32,579 bases of DNA. Origin: Candidatus Kerfeldbacteria bacterium (GTDB lineage Bacteria > Patescibacteriota > Patescibacteriia > UBA9570). The stretch is from positions 1-32,579 of the forward strand of contig JACPGK010000014.1 in assembly GCA_016182495.1 (NCBI GenBank). The letters are read 5' to 3'. The notes below the pieces were generated by a model, which was given only the letters and a program-made list of their open reading frames with translations, was not told the origin of the DNA and did not search any database. Positions 1 to 9,554 of the stretch are shown here, in pieces (position 1 is the stretch's first letter; each line of letters begins with the position of its first letter). The position numbers and the translations under genes are program-made.

Positions 1-611
1 CGACGAAGTAAAAATTTTACCGACTGCAGTCCAAAGTTTAAATATCTTAATGGGAAATGTTCATTACAGGTCAGCTTAAAACCAGGTCTTCAATTCCCTG
101 AAATCTTAGGTGTACAAGCACCCAATATTTAACGGTAACGGTAGTAAGGGAGATAACTAACTAGTTTGAACCACAACTTTAAGCTACCCCCTCCCAAAAA
201 CTAAAATTCAATTATGTTTAATGGCATTTCTACACTAACCGACAATCCATCACCTCCAGGTACTCAACAAAATCACTCTTTAATTGAGTTAAATAGGGTT
301 GTGAGAGTGGGGATGACTCCCCGTACACTTTCTTGCACTTTGTTCTATATAGTAACGAGATTATTAAAGGGTGGCATAGACGTGCTAGGTACTCTGAAAC
401 AATACCAACTGATCAAACTCAATACTACAAGAAAAGAACCCGTCAAGGTTCTCAATGAAATAGTTATTACGATGAGATGATTAATGGAAAGTACCTATGA
501 AACCGTATGATCAATGTAAAACACCAGAAGTGATCAGCACGATACTCTGGAGCCTAAGATGTGTCAATCATCTTCATATGCAATGCAAATTAACTGGATT
601 AAATAACTATT

Positions 612-839
612 ATGTCTACCATTATCAATTCAAACGAAGAAATTTTAACGCTTGCAGAAGTAGCCACCCTACTCAAGATCAGTCAAATCACGGCACGGCG
701 CTGGTGCAAGTCGGGCAAAATTCCAGCAATCAAAATTGGCAATCACTATCGCATTCGGAGACAAGATATAGATAAACTATTTGATAAGTATGCATTCAGA
801 GATACAACAATTTTTGAGCCAAAAACGCACCAGGCTTAG
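612..839 (+). CDS. Excisionase/MerR-like helix-turn-helix DNA-binding protein
   Basis: Protein ILTLAEVATLLKISQITARRWCKSGKIPAIKIGNHYRIRRQDIDKLF matches the HTH_17/excisionase pattern; overlaps the start of the downstream integrase. Confidence 0.85.
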   Translation: MSTIINSNEEILTLAEVATLLKISQITARRWCKSGKIPAIKIGNHYRIRRQDIDKLFDKYAFRDTTIFEPKTHQA

Positions 840-1683
840 CCCTCAGACGGTTAAGGCGTATGAAAGTGACTTAAACCGCTTTTGTGCTTTCCTTCAGGAT
901 AAGTCAATTAGTGAAGTCACTGCTCAGCATATTGAATCATTCCTCAAACACATTCAGGATAGCTCTGTAGTGCGTAAAAATGCCTATGACAAGAGCGCTA
1001 ACACAGCACGTAAGCTTTCTACAACCAGATCATTTTTTAAGTACCTACATCGCAATGGATTTATTGAGCTTGATCCAACACTTAAAGTTGAGCCAATACG
1101 GGTCAGTAACAGGGTATCTGAGTTCCTGTCACCTGAGGAAAAACAACGTCTCCTAGAGGCTATTAAACGCACTGCAACGCCTTATTACATTGAGCGAGAC
1201 ATGGCAATTGTTCAAACCTTTCTCTATACAGGTATACGATTGCGTGAATTGGTTTCATTAAAAGTAACCTGCCTTGATTTTGAAGGTCAGTGCATTAAAG
1301 TCGTCCGTAAAGGTGGCGATGAAGACAAAATTTTATTACCTAATGAAGCAGCAAAATTCTTAAAAGCCTATTTAGAGGTTAGGCCAAAGTCTGATATTGC
1401 TTACGTCTTTGTAAGTAAGCGTAAGCGAGTTACAAAAGATGGTTACGGCATCTCTCCAAGTGAAGTATATTTGATTATACAAAAATATTTAAGAAAAGCT
1501 GGTATTACCAAAGAACATTTGGGTGTGCATAGCTTGCGACATACATTTGCGACCGACTTATTACGTCTTAATGCTAATCTGGTTCAGATCAAAGAGTTGC
1601 TTGGGCATAAGAATATTGCTACCACCCAACGCTATGTTCACGTTGAGGAAAAAGATTTAAGAAAAATTATTAATCAATTATGA
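790..1683 (+). CDS. Tyrosine recombinase (XerC/XerD-like phage integrase family)
   Basis: N-terminal SAM-like core-binding domain; catalytic motifs TGIRLRE, HSLRHT, LGHKNI and TQRYVHV. Start is ATG 790 or TTG 781. Confidence 0.93.
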   Translation: MHSEIQQFLSQKRTRLSPQTVKAYESDLNRFCAFLQDKSISEVTAQHIESFLKHIQDSSVVRKNAYDKSANTARKLSTTRSFFKYLHRNGFIELDPTLKVEPIRVSNRVSEFLSPEEKQRLLEAIKRTATPYYIERDMAIVQTFLYTGIRLRELVSLKVTCLDFEGQCIKVVRKGGDEDKILLPNEAAKFLKAYLEVRPKSDIAYVFVSKRKRVTKDGYGISPSEVYLIIQKYLRKAGITKEHLGVHSLRHTFATDLLRLNANLVQIKELLGHKNIATTQRYVHVEEKDLRKIINQL

Positions 1684-1687
1684 TAGT

Positions 1688-2407
1688 ATGAAAAAAATTA
1701 CTTTCAATCAAATATTATTACTAATAATTACGGTGTTAGTGTTTGGAATATTACTAGTGGTAAGTTGGCCTTATACAAAAAAAGCTTATGATCAATACAA
1801 ATATAATAAAGAACAGGAACTAATAAAAGAAGTGGCCAAAGAACAATATAATAAATCTTTAGAGGAAGCTAATAAGTATGAAGAGACTTTAGCACTATAT
1901 AACTCTGTATTAAAAGAGCCAGCGATTAATGGAGTTCTTACTATGAGCGAAACTACAAAGATGATTGTACCAGGGGTAATTGCATCTACACTTGGTTCTG
2001 TCTGGATAGTTGACTGCAGCGAAATCAATAATGTTATGAGTAATAAGGTTGAGTACTATGACTGGTGCCAAGAAAGCTTCACTACGAGAGATCAGTTAGC
2101 AGAAGATGACATGGATTGGTTTCTTAAAGGGTTTGATATTGATGAGGATTGGCTTAATGAGTATCATCATCCAGAATGTTATTTAGATCATAAGCCGGTA
2201 ACAACAGAAAAGATCATTGAGAAAATTAATTCTTTCAAGCCACAATGTGAATCCGCAATTGTAAAAACCAACAGTTGGATCAAATCGTTAGAAAATGAGA
2301 CGGTTACTTATTCTAGCCTTATTACAGCGACTCAGGATGCCATTAAAGACACTGAAAGGAACCTAAGAAATTCTGATGCCTTTATTTTTAATAATAAGGT
2401 TTATTGA
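1688..2407 (+). CDS. Uncharacterised membrane-anchored protein (N-terminal TM helix, coiled-coil-rich)
   Basis: ORF of 239 aa, 4 nt after the integrase; hydrophobic ILLLIITVLVFGILLVVSWP at the N-terminus. Confidence 0.7.
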   Translation: MKKITFNQILLLIITVLVFGILLVVSWPYTKKAYDQYKYNKEQELIKEVAKEQYNKSLEEANKYEETLALYNSVLKEPAINGVLTMSETTKMIVPGVIASTLGSVWIVDCSEINNVMSNKVEYYDWCQESFTTRDQLAEDDMDWFLKGFDIDEDWLNEYHHPECYLDHKPVTTEKIIEKINSFKPQCESAIVKTNSWIKSLENETVTYSSLITATQDAIKDTERNLRNSDAFIFNNKVY

Positions 2408-2416
2408 TAAGAAAAT

Positions 2417-3136
2417 ATGAATAAAGATAATGGAATACAACTCCCCCAGTACCACACGTGGTCACGCCTGCACCCACAGTGTAAGCGTTGCGGTACACAA
2501 GAAACCAAACACAGAGGAGGTGGCTTGTGTTACACGTGTTACTATAAAGTCTACCGTGATAAGCATCCTGAACTCATAAAGAAAGCTATGAGACGGTGGT
2601 TAGATAAGCGTAAAGGCAGGTTTACATATGAGGAAGAAAAAGTATCAGAGTCTACGAAAATGGTATTTAGAGCAGTTGATGCATCATATTATATTCACGT
2701 TAATGAAAAAAAATTGTATCCAAGAAAAATTTGGATAGTGAACTTTTTATTATCATTTGTGGTTGCCTACTTATTCATGGTTAGCGCGTTAGATTTCAGT
2801 TACTTCGGATGTTATTTTACTTCTGACATACCTAATCAATGCACTCTATGGCCTGGCTTAACAAATATTGTCATTGCATTAGTAATAAATATTGTTTTGG
2901 CGTTGGTTGTTCCGTATTGGATATTAATGTTGCTAAGTGATTGGGTATATGATCTTGGTAAAAAAACTGAATCAGAGCTTATGAGACAAACTGTAAAAAC
3001 CCTAGAGCAGGATGGGTCTATAGATGCAAAATGTGCAGAAGTTGTTACGAATGGTATTATGAGCATGCATTGGTCACCAAGTGAAAGAATGATGGCCGCT
3101 ATAAATACGAGCAATGATAATAATAAAGATGGATAA
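2417..3136 (+). CDS. Uncharacterised protein with N-terminal zinc-ribbon-like CxxC..CxxC and two TM helices
   Basis: CKRCGTQ...GLCYTCYYK followed by two hydrophobic segments; co-directional and tightly packed with its neighbours. Confidence 0.7.
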   Translation: MNKDNGIQLPQYHTWSRLHPQCKRCGTQETKHRGGGLCYTCYYKVYRDKHPELIKKAMRRWLDKRKGRFTYEEEKVSESTKMVFRAVDASYYIHVNEKKLYPRKIWIVNFLLSFVVAYLFMVSALDFSYFGCYFTSDIPNQCTLWPGLTNIVIALVINIVLALVVPYWILMLLSDWVYDLGKKTESELMRQTVKTLEQDGSIDAKCAEVVTNGIMSMHWSPSERMMAAINTSNDNNKDG

Positions 3137-4637
3137 AGCGGTTTGTTATATTCGTGTCTCAACAAAAGAACAGGCACGACCTGGACGTCTTTCTCTTGGT
3201 ACACAAAAACAGATATGTGAAGACTTAGCTAAACGTTCAGAACTTCAGATAATAAAAGTATTTGAAGATGCTGGAAGGAGCGCTACTAAGATAAATCGTG
3301 CCGCCTTGCAAGAGATGTTAAGTTTTATCAATGACAATCCTGAAGTTAAAACAGTTATTGTCCAAGATACAGACAGATTAGCTCGCAATACTCAAGATCA
3401 CCTAACAATCATGGCACTCTTGAGGAAACAAGGAGTCCAGTTAATGTCAGCCTCACAGCCAGGCATAGATGACACACCGGAAGGCAATCTGCTTGATACT
3501 ATACTAGCTGCTGTAAATCAACTTCAGTCTGATCAGAATGGGCGCAAGGTTAGAAATAACATGAAAAGAAAAGCCCAGGAAGGCTGGTGGCCAACACAAG
3601 CACCGTTGGGCTATTTGAATGTTAAAAACGAGTTTGAAAAGAACATTATCAAGACTGACCCACAAGGTTCCAAGTACATCAAACAAGCGTTTAAATTATT
3701 TAGTACAGGAAATTATTCAGTTCGTGAGCTTGGTGACGTACTTTACCAAAATGGTTTTAGAAACCATCAGAATAGATCAGTAGGCAAAAACGCTATCAAC
3801 TCTATTCTGAAGAATAAATTTTACTTAGGTAAACTGATTTGGAAACAAGAGGAGCATAAAGGTCAACATGAAGCTTTAATTGACGAACAGACGTTTGATA
3901 AGGTTCAACGGATTTTATACTTGCATGGAGGAAAAGATAACCGTCGTCGTAAGCATACTTTTCTACTGCGAGGCTTTATCTATTGTGTCTGTGGGGCAAG
4001 AATGACCGCCGAGCATCACCCTAAAAAGAATAAGTCGTATTATCGTTGCCCGAAAGGCAAGGCCTGTGACGAGCCATTTATTCAAGTGAATGATCTGGAA
4101 GATGAGGCCGCTAATTTATTTAAGAACCTGCATTTTTCTGATAAGTTGCAACAAACATTAGTGGGTAGACTGCAAACCATTTTTGAGAAAAGAAAAGGTG
4201 TTATTGATAAAGAGCGTCAAACGATCATTAACCAAAGAGTAGCGGTTGAACAAAAAAGAAATGTTGCAGAGGATAAGTTATTGAAAGACGTTATTTCAGA
4301 TGAGGATTTTGGTCGTATCCGTAAGACTGTCGTGGATGAACTAGAGGCTTTGAATAAAGAGCTGAAACGTTTAGACGCTGAGCGTAATTTTGAAATTGAC
4401 CCCATACGAGTCGTATTGGAGTTTACGCGGGATATTCACTCGGCTTATATCAAAGCCCCTGAGAGGCTCAAGAGGCGCTATTTAAATCTATTCTGGGATA
4501 GGTTAGTCGTTCAGAATAAAAGTATCGTTTCTGTAGAACCTACAAAGGTGGTTAAGGCATTGTTGGATGCGAACGCTTTGGTAACAAAAGAACCGGCATT
4601 GAAGCCGGTTCTAATAACGGTTCGTCAGCAGGGGTAG
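3129..4637 (+). CDS. Large serine recombinase (resolvase + recombinase + zinc ribbon domains)
   Basis: N-terminal VCYIRVSTKEQA, IVQDTDRLAR, zinc ribbon CVCGARM...YYRCPKGKAC, C-terminal coiled coil. Likely start ATG 3129. Confidence 0.93.
   Translation: MDKAVCYIRVSTKEQARPGRLSLGTQKQICEDLAKRSELQIIKVFEDAGRSATKINRAALQEMLSFINDNPEVKTVIVQDTDRLARNTQDHLTIMALLRKQGVQLMSASQPGIDDTPEGNLLDTILAAVNQLQSDQNGRKVRNNMKRKAQEGWWPTQAPLGYLNVKNEFEKNIIKTDPQGSKYIKQAFKLFSTGNYSVRELGDVLYQNGFRNHQNRSVGKNAINSILKNKFYLGKLIWKQEEHKGQHEALIDEQTFDKVQRILYLHGGKDNRRRKHTFLLRGFIYCVCGARMTAEHHPKKNKSYYRCPKGKACDEPFIQVNDLEDEAANLFKNLHFSDKLQQTLVGRLQTIFEKRKGVIDKERQTIINQRVAVEQKRNVAEDKLLKDVISDEDFGRIRKTVVDELEALNKELKRLDAERNFEIDPIRVVLEFTRDIHSAYIKAPERLKRRYLNLFWDRLVVQNKSIVSVEPTKVVKALLDANALVTKEPALKPVLITVRQQG
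4580..4611 (-). terminator. Putative rho-independent terminator for tRNA-Trp, embedded in the recombinase 3' end
   Basis: Perfect 8-bp stem GAACCGGC-TTCAAT-GCCGGTTC followed on the minus strand by TTTTGTTACC. Confidence 0.6.
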
Positions 4638-4700
4638 CAGGACTCGAACCCGCGACGCGCGGTTTTGGAGACCGCCGCTCTACCAGCTGAGCTATACCCC
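4630..4700 (-). tRNA. tRNA-Trp (anticodon CCA)
   Basis: Reverse complement GGGGTATAGCTCAGCTGGTAGAGCGGCGGTCTCCAAAACCGCGCGTCGCGGGTTCGAGTCCTGCTACCCC; canonical D, anticodon and T arms; CCA tail not encoded. Confidence 0.93.
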
Positions 4701-4707
4701 TATTCTA

Positions 4708-4737
4708 CTACGCTCTAACTATGTTAGAGCTTCGTAG
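4708..4737. other. Inverted repeat (hairpin) just upstream of tRNA-Trp
   Basis: CTACG-CTCTAAC-tat-GTTAGAG-ctt-CGTAG. Confidence 0.6.
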
Positions 4738-4857
4738 GAATTTATCACAGGATAAAGACCAACGAACCTCTACCAACTGTTTGCCGCGCCGTAGCTTTAG
4801 CGAAGGCGGGAGCTATACCCCTATAAATAAAAGCCAAAGTATCATAGCAGTTTTAAG

Positions 4858-6071
4858 TCATTTGGCAAGAAACGCTGCAGCATTGTTTCGAGCTAAATCA
4901 CGGGCAATCTTTTTTGGTAATTGATCTAGTAATTTTTGAATCGGTTCAAGTGCTCCAATGGCATCATCACTTAAACTATCGGCTGTTGTTGTATTAACGA
5001 TCGTACTCCCCCAGTATTTACTATCCGAACTAATCATTATGCGATCGCGATACTGGGTAATAAAATCAAGCCAGTTCGATCGTAACTGCCCCGTGCTATT
5101 TAATGGGTATGATTTTGTTGCTTCATTGGGCTTACGCATTTTGATGGTAAGATATAAATTAGGATGATTAGCCATCATAGTGCTATAGGTAGTGGTTGTA
5201 TTCGGCAGCTAAATCAGCTAGCCATAGCATTAACTCACTATCTGCTGGAAAAGTAATGTACGGGTGATAATTCACCAAAACCAATATAATCGCCTGATTG
5301 GGCGGCTTCGGTTGCTTGTTGTTGAAACGTAGCTGTCCAGGTAGTGGCATCAGTTGCAATGGCTTGCGTATCCGCCAACAAACCAGATAGTTCAGCTTCG
5401 TTATCTAGGCCATTAGGATAAATATCTGCTAGCGCCAAGTTGGCCGTGCCACCCAAAGCATGCAAAATAGGGTTTAATGTGTTGCCTCCATATACTGTTC
5501 GAAATTGAATATTGTGTTCACCAATAAAGTTAAGCAGCCGGCTTTCAGAATAGCCATTAGCAGCATCTTTTAGCGCATTTGGCACCGGCATTAAATTCAT
5601 CATCGAGATATTCCAATCTGTTAGCACAGTTTGTAAATCTGTTAAGGCTGGTTCAGTGGTTTTAATATTCACATGTGCCAGCATATCAATCAAACGCGGT
5701 TGCGTACCGGTGAGGCTGCTTGGTTTGCTTGTAAATTGTATGGTCGAGTAGGCGCTGGCTCGACCAGTAACGTTGACGGTTTTAACTTGGGCCGTATAAA
5801 TGGTATGCGGTGCTAACCGATGTATCATGGCACTGGTATCAGTGGTATTGGCGGTGTAAAGTATATTTCCGTGGCTGGTAATTTTAATTTTATAATATTT
5901 TACTGTTGTCGTTGTAGCTTTATCCCAAGTTAATTTAACTGATCGAGTAGTGCGTTGACTGGCCGAGAGATGATATGGCGGAGCAAGTTTGCTATAGGCT
6001 GGCAGGCTGCTAGCCAATAACCAAACACAGCAGCTAACTAGTACGATACTGGCACGATAATATGCTGTCAT
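4858..6071 (-). pseudogene. Secreted fibronectin-III / amidohydrolase-like protein, frameshifted and internally disrupted
   Basis: Signal peptide plus FnIII (LAPPYHLSASQRTTRSVKLTWDKA...). GFGELSPVHY then changes frame to PYITFPADSELMLWLADLAAEYN and continues as ANHPNLYLTIKMRKPNE...YRDRIMISSDSKYWG in another ORF (4858-5178). Confidence 0.65.
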
Positions 6072-6123
6072 CTACCAATACTATCATAAAAATGTTATCA
6101 TGGCATTGTTCAAAATAGCTTGG

Positions 6124-6129
6124 TATAAT
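6124..6129 (+). promoter_or_regulatory. Extended -10 promoter element
   Basis: TGGTATAAT (TGnTATAAT) 33 nt upstream of ATG 6163. Confidence 0.45.
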
Positions 6130-6162
6130 CTAAGAACTAAAATAAAGTTAATGGATGCAATT

Positions 6163-8457
6163 ATGAGCAAAATTCAAAGTCGTTTCACTCTATTAGGTAT
6201 TCTTTCGTTCGGGCTGTTACTTGTTTCGCTACCATCTATGGCCCATGCATCTACGAGTATTTCCACGAGCGCGTTACCTGTTATATCAGGAGCTTCTGCT
6301 TCCGTGAATGCAGGGCGTGCCACCGCTATGGCGGATGTTAATGGCGATGGTTATGACGATATGATTATTGGTTCTCCTTTTTTGTCTAGAACTTCAGCTG
6401 GAGGCATCAATATCGTTTTTGGCGGAGTAATGGCTTTATCCACTACTACACTGTCTCCCTCAAATTCTTTAGTATATACAGGCTCAACGGGTGATGAAGC
6501 AGGTATTGCTTTAGCTACAGGAGATTTGAATGCCGATGGGTATGATGACGTGGTCATTGGTGCAAGAAAAGGTTCAACAGCGGTTGGACAAACATACATT
6601 TTGTATGGATCAGCATCTTTAGCAGTGGGCTCGGGCTTATTATCAACTTTACCGTCTTATACTGGGGTAGCACTAGGTGAACAATCGGGCAGTGCAGTGG
6701 CAGTAGGAGATATCAATGCTGATGGGTATGATGATATTGTGATTGGCGCGCCGTTTAATGCCATGGGTGGTTCTGGTACAGGGGCTTTTTATATTGTGTA
6801 TTCCAGTGCAACCCAGCGCACTGGTACTACGAGCTTATCAAGCGCGGTGCGGTTTTACGGTACAACTGACAATGGCGGAAACAACGCCAGCGTGGGTACT
6901 TCTTTAGCTGTTGGAGATGTGAATGGCGACGGAGCGGATGATATTTTAGCTGGCGCGTTCACAGGAAGTCCAAATTCTCTTTCGGCATCGGGATTCGCCT
7001 ATCTTCTAATGGGATCCACTACGAATTTTACAGGCGCTCAATTTAGTTCTTCTTCAATCCGTTTCGATGGTGAGGCCGCGAGTGATGCGCTTGGAACAAA
7101 TGTGGGAGTAGGGGACATAAATAATGATGGTTATGACGATATATTTTTAGGAGCTAGCGGCAATGATGATGGGGCGAGTTCTGCTGGAGCCGTGTATGTA
7201 AAATACGGGTCTTCTACTACGCCAACGAGCGCTCTTGCCAGTACTTTCATCGAACTCAATGGCAGCACGGTCAATGACATCGTGGGCTCCGCTATGGCTG
7301 TGGGAGACGTGAATAACGATGACTACAAGGATCTTTTGATTGGTGGTCCAAACCAAAATGGAACCGGTGTTACCTATATTGTGTACGGCAGTGGCACAGC
7401 CTTGACTTCTTTGGCTCTTGGAACCACTGCAGACGTTATCATGAGTTCAACCACCACAAATGATTCTTTCGGCAAATGGATTGCCACGGGAGATTTGAAT
7501 GGTGATGATATTGATGAGGCAGTGATTGGTGCTCCGCTATATACTTCTGGGCAAGGAGCTGCCTATATACTGTATGCTTCATTTGATGGGGATCATGATG
7601 GAACGCCTGGATCAACCGGCCTTTTAGTTACCGGCACCGACTGTAACGACGCCGATGCCACCGTGACAGCCAATCAAACCTACTATGCCGATAGTGATGC
7701 CGATACTCTGGGTGACCCAGTCGTTACCACTATGGTGTGCAGCAGCACCGCCCCAGCTGGCTACGTCGCCAATGCCACCGATACCAACGATACCATCCCA
7801 AATAATGGAGTAGAAATAGGCAACGATAGCATTGATAACGATGGTGATGGCAGTATTGATGAAGCCAATACCACTACGGAAAATGGAGCTCACCCCTACT
7901 ACAGTACTCTGGATAGTACCGATACCGCAGTTGTTGCTACGGCAATTACTGCTATTACCGCTACCACGGATGGATTAGTGCAAGTAACCTATGCCGATAA
8001 CTCGGTGTACACCTTTAGCGCCTTTACTGGAGGAGATGATGCCCTAGCAGTGGTACAGTACCAAGACACTGGCTATGTGTTGGCGTTGCAGCCAACCGGT
8101 AAAAACGTAGCCTTATTAAATGTCTTCACTGGCGTGGTTGATACAACGGTAACGCTATCCAAAACCAAACGCTATAGTGTCAATTCCCTCAAACTGCTCG
8201 ATGTCCGTAACGATGGTGCCGTGGAAGCCGTTATCACCTCACGCAGTAAAGCCAAGGTGTTACTGTCCATTGTCAAAGTGAATCTGGCTGGCGCCACCCT
8301 AAAAAAATACGATAGTGTTACTGCCACCAATAAAAGTGTCACTCCCTCAAAAACCACTGTCAAGAAGAAAACCCTGCTATTGAAGTCGAAGAAGGGCAAA
8401 GCGTTATTGCGGTATCAAACCAATAAAACATATACATTACATTTGGCCACCGCATGA
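6163..8457 (+). CDS. Secreted FG-GAP (integrin-alpha-like) beta-propeller protein with MopE-like metal-binding motif
   Basis: Signal peptide MSKIQSRFTLLGILSFGLLLVSLPSMAHAS; seven D-(V/L/I)-N-x-D-G-x-D-D type repeats; TDCNDADATVTANQTYYADSDADTLGDP. Start reassigned from 6100. Confidence 0.88.
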   Translation: MSKIQSRFTLLGILSFGLLLVSLPSMAHASTSISTSALPVISGASASVNAGRATAMADVNGDGYDDMIIGSPFLSRTSAGGINIVFGGVMALSTTTLSPSNSLVYTGSTGDEAGIALATGDLNADGYDDVVIGARKGSTAVGQTYILYGSASLAVGSGLLSTLPSYTGVALGEQSGSAVAVGDINADGYDDIVIGAPFNAMGGSGTGAFYIVYSSATQRTGTTSLSSAVRFYGTTDNGGNNASVGTSLAVGDVNGDGADDILAGAFTGSPNSLSASGFAYLLMGSTTNFTGAQFSSSSIRFDGEAASDALGTNVGVGDINNDGYDDIFLGASGNDDGASSAGAVYVKYGSSTTPTSALASTFIELNGSTVNDIVGSAMAVGDVNNDDYKDLLIGGPNQNGTGVTYIVYGSGTALTSLALGTTADVIMSSTTTNDSFGKWIATGDLNGDDIDEAVIGAPLYTSGQGAAYILYASFDGDHDGTPGSTGLLVTGTDCNDADATVTANQTYYADSDADTLGDPVVTTMVCSSTAPAGYVANATDTNDTIPNNGVEIGNDSIDNDGDGSIDEANTTTENGAHPYYSTLDSTDTAVVATAITAITATTDGLVQVTYADNSVYTFSAFTGGDDALAVVQYQDTGYVLALQPTGKNVALLNVFTGVVDTTVTLSKTKRYSVNSLKLLDVRNDGAVEAVITSRSKAKVLLSIVKVNLAGATLKKYDSVTATNKSVTPSKTTVKKKTLLLKSKKGKALLRYQTNKTYTLHLATA

Positions 8458-9554
8458 TTCGTCGCCTTGTACTGATTACACTATTCACTAGCGCAGCGGT
8501 GGTGTACGCCGCTGGCGGCGATCGTGATCAAGATGGTTATTTGAATAGCGTTGAAGTGGATGATGATGGCGATGCTATTTTCGATTGTAATAACGATGGT
8601 AGAAAAAATGGTCAGGATGACGACGACGGTGATGGCTTACTCGATAGCCAGGATAGCTACTTATTTGATAAAGATAATGACGGCATTAGGAATGATGCCG
8701 AAACCAAGTTAGTATCGAGCCAAAAAGACGACGACGGTGATGGCGTGCGCGATAAATTTGAAAAAATCGCTAATAAATTAAATCATGATAACGATGATTT
8801 AGCTGATAGTGTTGATAGTGATGACGATAATGATGGAATTACTGATGACGCTGAAGTTACAGCCGATAAACGCGATCATGACAACGACGACTATAAGGAT
8901 AAACGGGATAGTGATGATGATAACGATGGCATCCTTGATTTGGTTGAGCAAAACTGTGCTGCTGTTACTACTCCTACAGTGATATCGGCTAATTGGACAG
9001 ATGAATTATATATTGATAATGGCGGCGGATCGGTTGGACATGGTTTAGCCGTGGATAGTAATAATATGTTACACGCCGCCTGGACAGTGGCTACTGGCAG
9101 TAGGCTATATATTAATTACGGTAATTCAACTGATGGGGGAGCTACCTGGACGATAAGCGAAGATATCACCAATAGTAATGGTGCTTCGTTTGGCGGTAAT
9201 ATCGCAGTTGGACCAGATAACACCGTGCATATAGCGTATTTGGTTACCACTGCCACTGGCAATGCGCTGTATTATATTCAGTCAGCTGATCAAGGTAGTA
9301 GCTGGAGTCAGCCGATTAGTTTAACCGATACTGCCTCATTTGATGCGGCTACCCCATCAATTACGGTTGATGATAGTGGCCATATTCATATTGCTTGGCA
9401 TAACGGTGATACTGATTCCGCCACAGTGTATACCAAAGTGTTCTATACTCAATCAATCAAGGAGCTAGTTTTTCTACACCGCTCCAACTCAATACCAACA
9501 ATACCGGACACTCGGCTTGGCCACGCTTTACTGTGTTGGGTGATGGTAACGTAG
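8454..9554 (+). CDS. Secreted Ca-binding (TSP3-like DxDxDG repeats) plus BNR/sialidase-like protein, N-terminal part (frameshifted)
   Basis: DRDQDGYLNSVEVDDDGDA... repeats, then GGATWTISED / SSWSQPISLT Asp-box-like repeats; ATG overlaps the stop of the upstream gene (ATGA). Confidence 0.82.
   Translation: MIRRLVLITLFTSAAVVYAAGGDRDQDGYLNSVEVDDDGDAIFDCNNDGRKNGQDDDDGDGLLDSQDSYLFDKDNDGIRNDAETKLVSSQKDDDGDGVRDKFEKIANKLNHDNDDLADSVDSDDDNDGITDDAEVTADKRDHDNDDYKDKRDSDDDNDGILDLVEQNCAAVTTPTVISANWTDELYIDNGGGSVGHGLAVDSNNMLHAAWTVATGSRLYINYGNSTDGGATWTISEDITNSNGASFGGNIAVGPDNTVHIAYLVTTATGNALYYIQSADQGSSWSQPISLTDTASFDAATPSITVDDSGHIHIAWHNGDTDSATVYTKVFYTQSIKELVFLHRSNSIPTIPDTRLGHALLCWVMVT

Noticed and set aside
214-775. 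ORFs 214-480 and 497-775 on the + strand
   Set aside because: No recognisable domain; 497-775 overlaps the better-supported HTH gene at 612-839 in another frame.
4721-4924. 67-aa + ORF crossing the tRNA-Trp upstream region
   Set aside because: Covers the hairpin and GC-rich palindromic unit; no domain or start signal and antisense to the decayed gene.
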